From: Ariolimax columbianus
Taxonomy: Eukaryota > Mollusca > Gastropoda > Stylommatophora > Arionidae
Direction: 5' to 3'
DNA: 64,000 bases
Assembly: GCA_036924085.1 (NCBI GenBank)
Contig: JAVGWX010000006.1
Location: forward strand, 39,118,445-39,182,444
The notes below the pieces were generated by a model, which saw only the letters and a list, made by a program, of their open reading frames with translations, was not told where the DNA came from and did not search any database. A program made the translations under genes and the position numbers. Below are positions 25,901-40,900 of the stretch, in pieces (the first letter of the stretch is position 1; every line of letters starts with the position of its first letter).

Positions 25901-28900
25901 TCCTCTTGCATTTTCTAAGGGTTTGCTTCCCCGGGGTAACGGCTGGTGCTGTGATTGGGTAGCAAACCCAGCACCTTTGGTTTGTGAGACATGTAACTTT
26001 ACCACTCGCCCACCCATCCCCTCTTGTTTTATTTTGTGTGTCTAGAGACATACATTAATAAAGAACTTGTTGGTGTTATTGTGTGTATGGTAGTTTCTGA
26101 ATGTGTATGTTAGTTTCTGAAATACAAGAAAATGAAGGTGTTAATGATGAAAAATAGCACATCTCTCCCGTTAGCAGCGTCCCTTGGTTAGAAAAAAAAA
26201 ATCACAGAAAAACATGCTAATACTACTATCGATGTTTACCATAATGTCTATGTCTGTCACTTCGACTTTAAATGGAATTATTGTATCTACTTAAACAAAC
26301 CAATGAAAAACAGAAGAAATACTTTCAAAAAATCTAAAACTAATTTCAAAATCGCCATTTTTTCCGTTTGACTATACATGACGGAAGTTGGAACTCTCTA
26401 CAATCAAAAGAGCAGTATATTCAGCCATTTCTATGACATTAACCGGTAGCTTATGTACGATAAAGCAACGATCCTAGAGCTGACGCAGATTTTCTACCGC
26501 AGAAAGGAATGATTGTGTCACAATTTGAAGGCCGTGTACCGTAAAGGTTAAACTTTACCACCCTACATTAAAAATTGACACAATTTTCCCTGCGACTGCA
26601 TTATTTTTCCGCACGTCATGTTTAACAATGGTTGTTGACTAAAAAACTGTAACCTTTTTATTTGACGGCCCATTGATATGATTTGTTTGAGAGCAAAGAA
26701 ATAAATGAATAAAGAATTTGCTGGTGTTATTGTTTTTGTTGTGTGTGTGTTAGTTTCTGAGATAAAAGAAGATGAAGGTGATAGTATTGAAAAGCAGCAC
26801 AAACATTTAGATTCATCCCCTAGGTTGAAAAAAACAAATCGCAGACAACGAATTACCGATGTTTACAGTAATGGCTATATCTGTCACTTTCGACTGTAAA
26901 TGTAATCATTGTATCTACATAAACAAACTAAACAGATCTACCTTAGAAAAATCTGTTACAGAAACTTGACTTGTCCATTCTCAACAATTGGTGAATCTTC
27001 AAATCCAAGCCAAAAAAAAGATTTGTTTATACCGCCTAAAACAAGTTCCAAAATCACCATTGTTTGTGTCTAACCATACATTACGGAACTCTCTACAATC
27101 AAAAGAGCAGTATTGTTCAGATGGAACTCTATAATCAAAAGAGCAGTATTGTTTAGACTATTTCTACGTAGCCGTTTGTTTTTATATTTGAGTAGAAAGG
27201 CCGTTGCTATGCAAGGACATCGTAAGTCGCGTAGCAGCAACCTGTGCTCTGCAATTTTTGGCGACCCATCGCTTTGGAGCGACGTTTGAATGGTGAAGGT
27301 TAATGTGTGTCCTATCCAACGTCAACGTCTTCTACTCACGTCATGTTCCACTGATGGCTGTCTGGTTCTTTCCAACACATTTATGATTTTATACAATTTC
27401 AATCTTTTTATTCTGCACATGCACTTATTTATGCTGGAGGTAGAGCAGTTGGAGGAAGTGGATACCTTTACTTATTTAGGCAGCACAATAGACACATCAG
27501 GAGGTACAGATGTAAGGATCAGAATTGGAAAGGCACGAGGGGCATTCCTGAAACTAAACAATATATGGAGATCCAGAGATATCAAGATTCACACCAAAAT
27601 TAGAATATTCAACTCAAGTGTCAAGTCGGTGTTGCTGTATGGAGCGGAGACATGGAGAACGACCAAGGTCATACAACAAAGACTCCAGTCCTTCGTTAAC
27701 AGATGCCTATGAAGGATAATGTGGCAGGACAGAGTGAGGAATGAAGACTTGTGGGAAGTGAGCCAACAACATCCATTGGAACAACAAATTAAGAGAAGAA
27801 AATGTGGCTGGATAGGACATACCCTGCGAAAGGCACAGTCTAACATAGTCAGACAGGACTGACATTGAATCCTCAGAGGAAATAAGAGACAGGTAGATCG
27901 AAAAATACATGGAAAAGAGAATGTGAGAAGGAGCTAAAATTAAATAATTACACCTGGAGAGAGGCAGAAAAATCAGCCCCGGACAGTACGCTGGTGTGAT
28001 GTTGTCGATGGCCTATGCACTGAGAGGAGTGACAGGCTCTGATTGATTGATTGACCTATTTATGAAAAGCTGTACCTTTTTCATTGTTGTTTTTGTTGTT
28101 CTTCATGTTTCAAAGCCATACAATAAAACAGACTTTACATATGAGTCGAAGATGTTTTTTCTGTGTTGTACTTAATTGCCTTTATTTTCCATAAAAACAT
28201 ATATGGGTAATAGCTCAGTGACTGCATGAGGATAAAAACAAAATGACAGCTAAGTTACGATTACAAGGCCTTCATCAGGGACAAAAAAAACAAATGAGAA
28301 CAACAGATTGGTGGCATTTGGGAGGCATTACCCATGGGGGACTGCACCCCTTAGTGCCAAGAAGCTAAAAAGATTGAAATATTTGTTCAGAGGGGGAAAC
28401 TTTTTATGATAAGCATATTACCTCCTATTGCATTGTTCTGCCTAGTGTAGCAGATCCCACTGTTCGTACTAGGGTATTCTAACTGAAACGTTACCTCACT
28501 CAACCACAACATTCATGACCACACACAGCAAATAATATAGTACACAGCCGATGGCATATTTATTATATAATACTCATACAACACTATCAAAGTGAGTGCA
28601 ATGAAATTACACACAATACAAGAAATATCATCTTAGCTAAATATTCATAAGTATATATATGTTAATATAAATATTAAACTAAAGCGGAAATTTTAAGCAT
28701 TAGCTATTGAGGGAATTCCCAACTATCAAAACCCAGTTCTTATGCCGTACACACCTCACATACCCCTCCCCTTATTTGCATCCTCAACACACTCTCAAAA
28801 ACTCTTCCTCACTCAAATCCTTTCAGGCGGGCGATCTTGACATAATGCATTCAATATATTCCACGTATACTCACATATGATCTCTCAACTCAGTCGATCT

Positions 28901-31900
28901 GCATATACACACACTCTGAAACATACATTGTTCCCTCGGTGTCTACACACACATCTAGATGCCTAACACACACCTATTTGAGCGACTGGCCCCGACTCAA
29001 TGGCATATGCTGTTTGAGCGATCCTGTTCTATCTCTAACACTTGTACAACAGTCTATCAATCGCTCTTCTATCAGATCGGTGAGCTAAACAGACTCCTAT
29101 TTAAATTCTCTCTCTCACTTTCATTTCCTCTCCATGGCCAGCTTGCTTGAGCTAAACTTTGTCTAGTATTTTATACTCTCAAGCAGTATCAGCGCTATCC
29201 AATGGATCTCTGGGGGATGGCTCTATTCAGTAGTTATTGAAATGAATTACTCTGAACACCTGTCACTCATTTATCGCAGCAAGCTCCGCTACCCTCCTGT
29301 CTGTCACTCATCCCCCACTACCCAAATCGGAATACCAGTGGTCAGTTCCTACCTGTACACATTCTTCCCCCAACTCCGTTTTCCTTTGTTGAGACGGTGA
29401 GTGACCTTGGTGAAGTGTCCAGACGGAGAGTGACCTTGGCACGCATTCAGGTACCTTTGTTCTCAGAGTCGCCGACCACATCACCCCTGCCCTAAACACT
29501 CATGCTCAGACTGGAACTGTTACACTAGTTTCCTATCATAAAAAAAGGCAGAGCACCTATGGTTCTGCCATAAGTGATGCCATCAAAAATAACATAAAAA
29601 ATGTCATTTGAATAGTTTAAAAAAAATTATAGAATTGCTCGCTGCATTACATTGTTTGCCAGTAATGTTAATGAATTTTTATTTTTAATTTTAGAAACAG
29701 ATTGCAAATTATTGAAGATTCAAACAGAAAAAGAGAAATCAGGTAAACATTTTTGAAGTCAGGTGTTGTTTTCTTCACCCAGTTTCTCTTGGTTACCTCA
29801 GAGGGGGGCCGCTGGAGTCTTTGTGTATGACAAGGACAAGAATAGCACCACTACCCCACAGAGAGCATGTCGTAAGAGGCAACTAACTGTGTCACATGGC
29901 ATAACACCGGCCATGGCTAGGTGGTTTGTTTAGAGCAGCATAGATGGCGTCTAACAGGCTGCGGGTCTACTTTGCTCTAGTGTTTGAGTCCATTAAGATG
30001 GATTCGCACATCGGTTAACCACCCTTCGCGGCTCTCGTCCCAACACAGTGGAGTAATAAGCTGCTTGAGCCTAGCCCACTAAGCAGGAAATCCGCCTCCC
30101 GGCTATATCCAGCTCGCACCAGAGCTGGGACCTGCACAGGGACTTTTGCCCATGTAGAAGTACATGTAGACTAAGACCTCTGAAGCATTTTTGTGTGTCA
30201 ATGTGAGACTTAATAAGGTTTGTAAATATTTATAATATTCATATTTCTTGTCATCTGCCGCTCATTTCGCTGCAAGGAGCACTGTACATTTTACAGCCGA
30301 GCAAATCCCCATAGTGGTGATCCTACTGCGAAGTCTTGACTTGACACTACAGCCATGAGGACCCTGGTCCACCTTCTCAAGTACACCTCATGATATGGGG
30401 AGAGTCACTGTAACCCACCACCAAAGAGAGTCATCAAGACTACCTGACTCAAGTATGAGTGGTGTTAGCAGCAACAGCTGAGCTGAGAGGAAGTTTTAGT
30501 TGTTCAAACTTGCTGTAGGATGAGCTAGCTTATTGAACAGAACTGCACAACCAATCACTAGCAGAGCTCGACATGGAAAGGAGACTTTTTTCTGGCTTAC
30601 ATGGATCCTAGTCAGACTTGTCGTCTTTGAAATGTACCCATACTCTATTAAAACATTGCTCCTAATGCTGTTTCAACTTTTAGAATCAATTCTGGTAAGC
30701 ATTTTTGGAGACCATTGTAGATTCATCTCCAAATTGCCCTAAATTTCTTCAGTGATCTGAACTCATCATCCTTTCAAGCTGAGTTTCAGTTTAGGAAAAA
30801 TAAAAGTTACCCAGGATCATGTCACGGAAGCATGGTGGCCAGGAAAGCACACTTGTCTTCGTTTTTGTAAAACATTGCAGAACGAGCAGTAATGTGTAAG
30901 CTGGTGCATTGTCATGTTAGAATGCCATGACACAATTCTATGGAGATGCTACATTCTTCTGCTATTTCCCGAATTGTCAGATGATGATTGAAATGCTCCA
31001 TCTCATGAACCAGGCAATATGAGCTTCACCAGAAAATGGCATGGATTGTCCCAAACACAATTCATCACCTGTTGACTACGGACCATTCTCCAATCACTTA
31101 AACCATTTGTAACAACACGTACAGATCATGCATTGATCCCCATAAATTTGTTTTAAATTTCAAAAGATTTGGAACTTTTTGAGCAGTGCTCATAGACCAA
31201 ACAATTGTAGCCTCAGAGTTTCCCCATTTCCTTAATCATTTATGTAACAAGAAAGAAAAAGTGAATAACCTGTTTTCATGAGGATCAAATGAAGAACAAA
31301 TGTGTTGTTCTATTGTTAACTTTATTTGCTCCACACATTTGCAAGGTTGAGAGAAGAAAATGAGAATCTCATGCAGCAACACTTGGCCAAATTAAGGCAG
31401 CTGGAGCAAGAGAAGGGCGATCTCAGTACATCAAACTACCGCAGGCTGGAAGACCTCGAGAGACAAAAAGCTGAAGACTTGGAGAAGCTGAGAGAACAGC
31501 AAAGGTTAGTTATAGTGTTACAATAGTTTGGTGGTTCGCTCCAAGTACATCCTAATAATTTACAAGTTGAACTTTCGACCCAACCAGTCGTGATGGAAGA
31601 CATTATATCAGATAAGTAGACCATTTTTTCCTTATATGTTAACATTCCCCATACATGTATTTATCCCTTCTTCTATGATGTGCTAGTTCAGCATTGTTGT
31701 TATTTGTTGTCCCTGATGAAGGCCTATTGGTCGTAACGTAGATTTTATTCGTGTTCTCGTCTCGGTGCGGTATCTGACCATACCCATTTTTAATTTTGAT
31801 TAAACTTAACTTTAATCAACTTGAAATATTTTCACTTATTTTTTTCCCATCCTTTTTTATGACTGCTTAAGGGTTTAAGTCTGGGTAGATTCTGTCTGTT

Positions 31901-34900
31901 TTTAGACTCACATGTGCTGCAGAGTGGCAGAAATGGAGGAGAAGGAAAGGTTGTCATCTTTCCATACAACCTTCCGGAGAAGAATACATAGAATTTTCTG
32001 GATATATACCATCACCATTAGACGAGGAAATAAATATTAGAATTGGTAGAGCTGCGACTACGTTTGGCGGCCTTTTCAAGAGGGCGTGGAGAAATATTAA
32101 ACTGACTTTGCAGACAAAAATGCAGATATATCGGGCCTGTGTTCTCAGCACCTCGCTGTACGCCCCAGAGATATGGACGACACCCTCCAAGCACGAGAGA
32201 CGGCTAAACACTTTTCACCTCCGCTGCCTGCGGAAAATTGTGAACATCAGGTGGCAGGACTAGAAAACAAACACAGAAGTAGTGCAACGCGCAAATCTTT
32301 CTTCTGCTATAGGACTGTTGTGTGCTAGAAGACTAGCCTAGCTGGGGCACGTGAGTAGAATGGAAAATGGGCGTAATTCAATACTGGTATTGTATGGTGA
32401 GCTATCAGAGGAGAGGAGACTCCCGGGCAGACCTCCGCTCAGATATAAAGCTGTTTGCAAAGCAGCAATGACAGACTTTTCCATCGACCACAATGCTTGG
32501 GAAAATTCAGTCGCAGTGCGAACCATATGGAAAACATTACTCCGAAATGGCCTAACGACATTTGAAGCTACTTGGAGAGAGAAACTCGAAAATAATTGTA
32601 TACGTTGAAAGGAGAAAAGACCTGTATAGTGAAAAAAAAAGACATACCTTCTTGATGACCGTCTCAATAGACGAAAAATACCATTTATTATTATACCATC
32701 ACCAACTGAGGACTGATTGCCCCGAGGATATAGCAATTAAGAAGGTATGGACACCATCATAACTGGTCGGAGCTGAAATTTGATCTGCTGTGTTCTAAGA
32801 AGAGAACCATACCAGAACTGCCATAGTATGGGCCTCAGATGGAAGGCAAAAGATAGACTAACCTAGGACATCTTGGCTGGGCTGAAGATGCAGCAGTTTT
32901 GTTGTTGTTTTTTTTGTGGTTGCGTTTGCATTATTTCACTATTTCCCAGGGTGGTGTGCGTTGCACTATGTTTTTATTTTGCGCCTGTTGGCCCAGTGCA
33001 TCTGACTTCGGCATGCATTTTATGTAAGGGTCTGCTTCCTCCTGCATTTTCTAAGGGCTTGCTTCCCCGAGGTAATGGCTGGTGCTGTGATGGGGAGCAA
33101 ACCCAGCACCTTCAGAATGTGAGCCGTGTCACTTAACCACTAGTCCACGCCGTCTTCTAGATGCAGCAGTGTATGAGCTGGTAACAGCCAGTGACTCATC
33201 GCATCAGGGTCAGTAACCCATAACTGACCAAGACCCTATTTCATTTTCAAGTGGTGGCCCTTGAAACAAACTGCAACCATGCAGCCTGGCAAAGAGATTA
33301 GAGATTGAAGAGGGATGGTAAGTCTTGTTTCAAAAATGCCTTGTGGAACTGGATGTGTTGAGCCGACTGACACTGATATTGCAACCTAACTGTTAACTAC
33401 GACACATCGTCACAAACATCCTTTTCAGGATGAACACCGAAGAAGAAGAAGACTTCTTGGCAAAATACCGACGAGGCAGAAATGGAAATCATGAATCTGA
33501 GCAATTGCAACGTACGAAGGATGGATTGCAGGCTGAGGGAGGTGGAGGGAGTTTGTTGCTGTCCTTAAAGACACCCTTAAATGGGATGGGCACTGACTAC
33601 TTTGCCAGTCACTAATCAAAGATTAAGAAAAAGAAGAAAACATGCCCTGATGTAATTAAAAGTACAGTTTGTGGTTGAAAGGTGATACCATTGCCAAATG
33701 AAGGTTAACTGTTATATAAATATGAGGTGGATCAACATTGCGCCGGCTGCCTTTACTTACCCCAGTTTATTCTGGTACCCAATTTTAAGACTGGGTGGAC
33801 CCTGGAAACCGCTATGTGATCGGGGAAAATCCCGCATCAACTGGGGATTGAAAGTCGATCACTTGGCTGCGAAGCCTGTGCACTAACCACTGCTTCCACA
33901 GAGTAGCATTCTGTTTTATTCTTACCAAGGATACAGTAACACTGTATGAGATATTTCTACAGTGTAGCATTGTCTTTTATTGTTACTAGGCACACACTAA
34001 TGCTCTCAGCTCACTACCAACTTCCACATTGTTATATTGTTATTGCTCCCTTGGGGTTATCTGTTCATGGAAAAGGTTTTGGGAGTAAACCCTGAGGAGA
34101 AATCTGCATCCTGTGCTATCTCCAGTTGTTTTGACTACATCTTGCCACCTGACCAAGGTAGCTGTGGACAAGAGAGTGTGGTTGATAACAGCGCAAATCT
34201 ACCTCATTTTAATCTATATAACTGCACATCACAGCATCGGACCTTACTGATGTTTTCACTTTCGTCACTTCCAGTTTTAAAAAAAATTAGAGATCCTGTT
34301 AACACGCCACGTGGCATTTTGGGTATATGGGTTAAGCTCATATTTTTTTTACCCTGTGCCACATTAGGGGTGATGTGGTCAGTATCACGCAGGCTGCTTT
34401 TACCTCCCAGACTTGTTCTAGTATCCAATGTTTTAGTCTGTGTCAACCCCGAGAGCCATTTGTGGTAAAAAAAATATCCTGTATCAATTGGGGATTGAAC
34501 CAGATCTTCTCAAATGAGAAGCCAGCACACTAACTACTGCATTACTCTTTTCACTTGCATTGGACAACTATTACTGTTATCATTGAGTTATAGATTTGCA
34601 GGATATAACCTTTTCTTTTATATGCAGACTTGCACTGACAACTTTAAAGCGAGAGCATGAAGAAGCATTGGAGGGACTGGCTAGTGCCAAAAATCAAGAG
34701 ATCAACATGGTGGCAAATGCAAATGACACATCCAAGTAAGTTATGAAATAATAACCAGCTTTAACATGTTTTCCCACAAGGAAGCATCGGGCCACTACTG
34801 TAGTTAACTTCCTTATAGGAATCTTCACCAAAACAGGTTTGTGCTCTTGGTGGTATTCGCTGTTTGTAGGATGAGATGGCTGGTCAAACACATCATCCTC

Positions 34901-37900
34901 CAAAAAAAACAACTTGTCCACACAAAATAGAAGGACAAGGAAGCCAAAAACCAAAATGGGAAGAAGAGGTGGAATAAGAAAGTTTAGGAAAATCCACACG
35001 GTACTCGGCACTACAAAGACAGCCACAAATATCACACCGACACATACGAAAAGTACTCATCAAACTCTCCCTCCTCGCAAGGCAGCGGAGTACAGGGTTC
35101 CCTCTCTGGGTCCCACATGGACCTTGGTCAACACACCCTCCGTCCAGTCAACACAGTTGCGCACAAAGTATGAGACTAAAGATAGGCCTACAATAGGGTG
35201 CTATAGAGGTTGTAGTCAAAGGGGAGAGTTTGGGTCAGAGAAGTGGGAATTAAGTAGTGGAAAACCAAACATTAAAATGCAAAAGCAAAAAAGTGGAAAA
35301 ACAACAAAATTGCAAACTAAAATGTTTTTATGCAAATGTGAGAAGCAAAGTAAATAAAAGAGAAGCATTGGAACTGTATGTAGAGGAAGAAAAACCAGAT
35401 ATAATAGGGTTAACAGAATCATGGGCATATGAGGACATTGCAGATGGTGAACTTGAAATAGAGGGATATACAATGTTAAGGAAAGATAGGATAGTTGGAG
35501 ACAAGGCTAAGGGGGGTGGTGTTTTATTATACTGTATAAATTCTGTTAATATAACGAGCAGAGAGGATTTATCATGTGGTAACAAAAATGAAAGTGTATG
35601 GGGTGAAATAGAAAGTGGGGGTGAAAAAACTGTCATTGGAGTATGCTATAGATGTCCATCAAGTCAAAAGGAGGAAGATGAGGAGCTGATTAGTAGCATA
35701 GCAAAGGCAAGTGATAGGAAATTATTATTAATGGGGGATTTCAACTTTCCAGAAATAAAATGGGATATGGCAGAAGCACTTGTAGAGTCAAAACCTTTTG
35801 TTAAGTGCATAACTGAAAATTTGTTAATTCAACTTGTAGAAGCAGCCACCAGAGGCAAAAACATACTCGACCTAGTTTTTACTACAGAGGAAAATATGAT
35901 TGAAAACGTTACCGTTGGGGAACTGTTTGGCTCAAGTGATCATCAAATCATCCGATGGAATCTTATTGCAGGGAAAGAAGTAAACATAAACATGCGAACA
36001 TATGACTACTCTAAGACAGATGTTAAGAGGATGAAAGAGGCAATAAACCACATAATCTGGGAAGATATTGTCGGAGGAACAGATGTTGAACAATAGTGGG
36101 AGAGTTTTAAAACAGTTCTCGAAACGCTAAAAGAGGAATGTGTTCCATATAGGGAGGTAAACCCCAAGCGTAAACAGTGGATAACTAGAATTGTTGTTAA
36201 ATGTAGAAGAGCAAAAAATAAAGCATGTAAAAAATAAATAGAGGCAGGTAAATCAAAAGAAACATATTTAAAATATTTGGACAAGCAATACATATCTCAG
36301 AAAGTGAATTAAACAGCAAAAATAGACTTCGAAAAGAAACTTGCTCAGAGGATCAAGACTGATAGTAAAAGCTTCTTCTCTTATGTTAGAAATAAACAGA
36401 GATCGAAGGACAAAGTAGGACCTCTCATAGACAGCACAGGAAAAAAAAGTGAGAATAGGGAGGCAGCAAATTTACTCAATCACTACTTTGGAACAGTGTA
36501 CACAAAAGAGGACTGCTCCAAGATCCCAGAGCCTGTATATATTTTTCAAAGAGACATGGATACAGCAGGATTAGGATCAATCTGTATTACAGAGGAAATG
36601 GTTTTACAAAAAATTGGAGGGGTTGAAAGTGATAAATGTCCAGGTCAAGATGGTATTCATCCAAAATTGCTGTTTGAAATTAGAGACCAAATAGCAAAAC
36701 CATTGGCTATATTATGTTCTCAATCACTTGCACAAGGGATTGTTCCACGGGATTGGAAAGATACGGGAGTGATCCCCTTATTCAAAAACGGCAAAAAAGC
36801 AGATCCAGGAAACTATAGACCTGTGAGCTTAACGAGCATAGTCTGTAAATTGTTAGAGTCAATAATGTAATGCATTTAGACAAATTTAATCTAATTAGAA
36901 ATAGTCAGCATGGGTTTACCAGAGGGAGATCATGCTTAACAAATCCATTAGAATTCATTGAGATTACCTAAATGTTAGATAAAGGGGAGCCAGTGGATGT
37001 TATTTATCTGGATTTTGCAAAGGCCTTTGATAGAGTACCTCATCAAAGATTATTTCGAAAGTTAAAATCACATGTAATAGGTGGGGAAGTTGCCAAATGG
37101 ATTGAAAATTGGTTAACGGGAAGAAGGCAAAGGGTGGGTATAAATAAGGAGTACTCTGAGTGGTGTGAAGTGAAAAGTGGAGTGCCACAGGGCTCGGTTT
37201 TGGGACCAATTTCATTCTTGATATATATAAATGATTTGGACATAGGTATGGGATCCATTATTGCAAAATTTGCTGATGACACAAAAAACTATGCAGTAGT
37301 GTCTCATCTAAAGTAGAAGTGGATATATTGAGGTCGGATTTAGATAACATTTGAGAATGGTCTGTAATCTGGCAAATGGAGTTTAATATAGATAAATGTA
37401 CAGTCAGGCACATGGGTAGATCCAATATGGAACATAATTACAGAATGGGAGAGAACAATATTAGAAAGATAGATAAAGAAAGGGACTTAGGGGTTATAAT
37501 AGATCATACATGTAAGGTGAAGGAGCAAGTTCAGGAAGCAGTAAAAAAAGCAAATGCAATGTTAGGGATGATAAAAAGAAATATTAAACAAAGGAGCAAG
37601 GAAGTGATAGTCAAACTGTATAAAGCATTAGTTAGACCTAGATTGGAGTACTGTGTACAGGTGGGGAGTCCTTATCAGAGAGAGGGTAATAGACATGCTG
37701 GAGAGAATACAAAAAAGAGCGACAAAGCTGATAGTGGGATTCCAGAATTACATTCTTGAGGAAAGATTTAAAAAGAACGGTTTACAGTGTCTGGAAAAGA
37801 GAAGAATTCGTGGTGACTTAATACAGGTGTATAAGATGATTAGAGGAATGACTATAACAAGTTTTTTTAAATACAACCACCAACAAGAACAAGAGGGCAC

Positions 37901-40900
37901 AGCTACAAGTTGACTAAGGAGAGGTCCAGATTAGATATTAGGAAGTATTTTTTTAGCCAGAGAGTTGTGAATGCTTGGAATGCATTGCCAAGTGAGGTGG
38001 TGGAGGCTGGGACGGTTAATGCATTTAAGAATAGATTGGATGCGTACAGCTTCTAGAGCAAGGTGATGTAAATGGAACTGGTTGTATACAGACTCTGCAG
38101 GCTTCTAAACCAGTATAAAGACTTTAAATTAAGTTAAGTTAAGTTAAGTTAGATGCCTTTTACAATCTGCATAGTTGAGTGGTATTATCTGTTCTTTCCT
38201 CCATGATAAATGACTGGGATCTTCTTCTACATTGATTAACTGATTCTATGCTTATAGTCTGGTGAGGTTCACGAAGAAGACTACGTTTCAGGTCATCGCC
38301 AGTCTTCCACAGCTTTTTGGATGAGCATCCAAGCCAGACTGCCTCTCTTTGGTCTGCATAGGTTGGGCATTCCTGCAGAATATGTTCTGGTGTTTGCTTG
38401 GGTGCTTCACCTTCGCACGTAGTGGTGTCTGTGAGACCCATTCTGTGGAGGTGGGCTTTGAGTCTATAATGTCCTGTTCTGAGTCTGAAGATCTTTGTCT
38501 GCCCATCTTTGCCAAGTTTGTCTATGCTGTAATTTTCTGGCTTGTATTGATTATGCTGGTCTCTCCATTCTCTTCTCATGGATTGTTTGTTGAGTGTCTT
38601 TGTTTCTTTATTGCTCTATGGATGACGATTCTGCATGCCACCACTTCTGGCTTTTGCGAGCTCATCTGCTTTTTCATTTTTGAAGGATCCTACAGTGGGC
38701 CGGAATCCACTGTGGGACTAGATCTGTTTTTTTGGACTATTAATAGTAAGTTTGTGGGTAGTTTCCTTCCTGCAGCTTACTAGACCTGGGGAATGTGCAG
38801 CTCTGGGGTTTCCAGCCTCTGCTTTTCCTTTAATATTTAGCCTACCCAGCAATACAGGGTCTGCACTCTGCCTTTGGTAAGGCTGGTAACCACTAAGTTG
38901 TCATTGTATGAAGTCTTGCTACTGGGCATTTCCCACCATCACCTGTAAGAAGTACATCAATATTGAAAGTGTATTACCACTCAGGTGAGAAATCATTATT
39001 GCAGAACTGCATGTGCTTCTTACAAGAATGCCAATTGCAGTGGTGGTCCTATGCTCCTAACGAAAATAAAGATGATAAATGAATGTTGTATTGTTTTCCA
39101 GAAACTTAAAAGAATGATGATGGTTGAATATTACTATCTTCCAGAAGCTTGACAGCTGTGGTACAACAGATACAGAACAATGCCAGAGACCTGGGAGAGC
39201 TTCAAGTGAAGATAGAAAACTGGAACAAACAGGGTCTGGATGAGAGAGAAATATCTCTACGCTCCAAAGATGAGCAGCTCAGAAGTATGTTCAAACTCTC
39301 TAGATGTCAATTGGCTGCTTGATCTAGTTCATCTAATTCATGTATCAATGTCTCGTGATAATATGTATTTCCTTCTAGGCCCAATCTGCCTAAAAGGTGA
39401 CCCTGATAACATTTGCTAATATAGCACTTATTTCAGGTATTTTCTTAGCCCCTTGGTCAGTGATCAGTGACCATCACACCAGATGATGTCCTTAAAGGCA
39501 GCAGCAAACTATCTCCACTTCGTATTGTTTACATCTATTCTTTACAACTTGTCCCAGGTCAGGTTCATGATTCTCATATCAGCTTCTATTGTTTTTTGCA
39601 ATAGTTGTCATATTATAAGTTCTTAAAAACGTTTGACTGTCCTAGAAAATTTGACACCTAGCTATTATTAGTTTTTTTGTTCATATCAGGATACATAAGT
39701 CATTGTCTATGTGTGTCTGTTTGTGATTTTGTCTCCTATTCTTCTTCTTCATACAGCTGTCAGACGTCAACTTGAATTTGTTCGAAGAAAGCAGCTGTCA
39801 TCCTGAGGCTGTCAACAATGCTATGGAGCTTGTCTAGTGTTGCCACTGGTGATGGCCACATCTGCTTTCTCTGGTTCTCGTATGTCGGGCAATTTTGCAG
39901 CAGATGTTCAGCGGTCATTTTCCCTGTACCACAAGTGCATTCATCAGTGCCACCTATCTTCAGTTTATTGAATAGGTGGTACCTCAGTCTGTTGTGGCCT
40001 GTGCGGAGTCTGAAGACCACGACCTGCTCTTTTCTGTTCAACTGGTAATAGGCCTCATTTTTTGTGTAGCCAGTATGTTCTGTTTCCCATTTGGCCATGA
40101 ATCTGGCCCTAATAAACCTTTTGGACTCTTTGTAGGTTACACTAGAATCTGGTTGTGGTAGTCTTGCACCTTCTTTTGCCAGTCTGTCTGACTCCTCGCT
40201 GCCTTGGATGTTACAGTGGGATGGAACCCACTGTACCACTACTCTTTTTGGTGCGGACTGCTGGCATAGTTGACAGAGTACTGCTCTTAAATCATTAAAT
40301 TCAGTATTTTTCTGGCTTTTTAGTGCTGTAACCACGGCCAGGGCATCTGTAAACAGTCTCCTATTCACAAATGGTCCAGCATCCAATTTTGTTATTACAA
40401 AAATTATTTTTTTGGAATGTTGGATATGGTAGTGGATAATTATGAAAGTCATTTATTTTTAAAAAAACCTTCCTGCACCCATTTCCTGCCTCACATCACC
40501 GTTACACTCTTTCTCCCACCCTTTAACCTGTGTATCAATCTGCTGTCCCCCGCTTCCCTCCACCCCCTTCCCACCCCCCTTTAATGCAAGGCCTCCTCCC
40601 CCACTCAACCCACCTGTCTCTTTCTCCTTCAACCAGCAAATTACCCTGCCCATCTCCTCCCCTCTCCAACCCACTCATCTCCTGCCCACTTCAAATCACC
40701 ATCCCTTCTCCCTTCAAAAAATAAATGTAACTAGATTGTAGATAATCAAAGAGAAATAATATGAATCGAGAGAAAATTTACCTACCAGAACCAGAATACA
40801 TCTCTCTCACTAGAGAAGAGTAGAGAAAGGCAATCGTACTATTTGTGACCAATTTTATTTATTTGGGTAATGTTTTTTTAAAACACACAAATGCACGCAC

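Larger units (their letters stand above)
34760..38152 (+). mobile_element. CR1-like LINE, nearly complete
   Basis: Order: poorly defined 5' part with a basic frame (34,914-35,357, possibly ORF1 or ORF2 start), APE-type endonuclease (35,300-36,000), linker, reverse transcriptase (36,500-37,320), C-terminal region (37,376-37,900) and a 3' end finishing in aagtt repeats (38,127-38,152). A few stops (36,094; 36,235; 36,310) and frameshifts (about 36,868; 37,300; 37,700) inactivate it. Many 3'-end fragments in this window belong to the same family. Confidence 0.85.

Noticed and set aside
28225..31760. Pair of cctgatgaaggcct-type motifs as a Penelope-like element
   Set aside because: Only short matches at 28,260 (reverse) and 31,715; no RT or GIY-YIG sequence between them.
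34914..35357. 147-codon plus frame as a host gene
   Set aside because: It leads into the CR1-like endonuclease frame and is probably part of that element.
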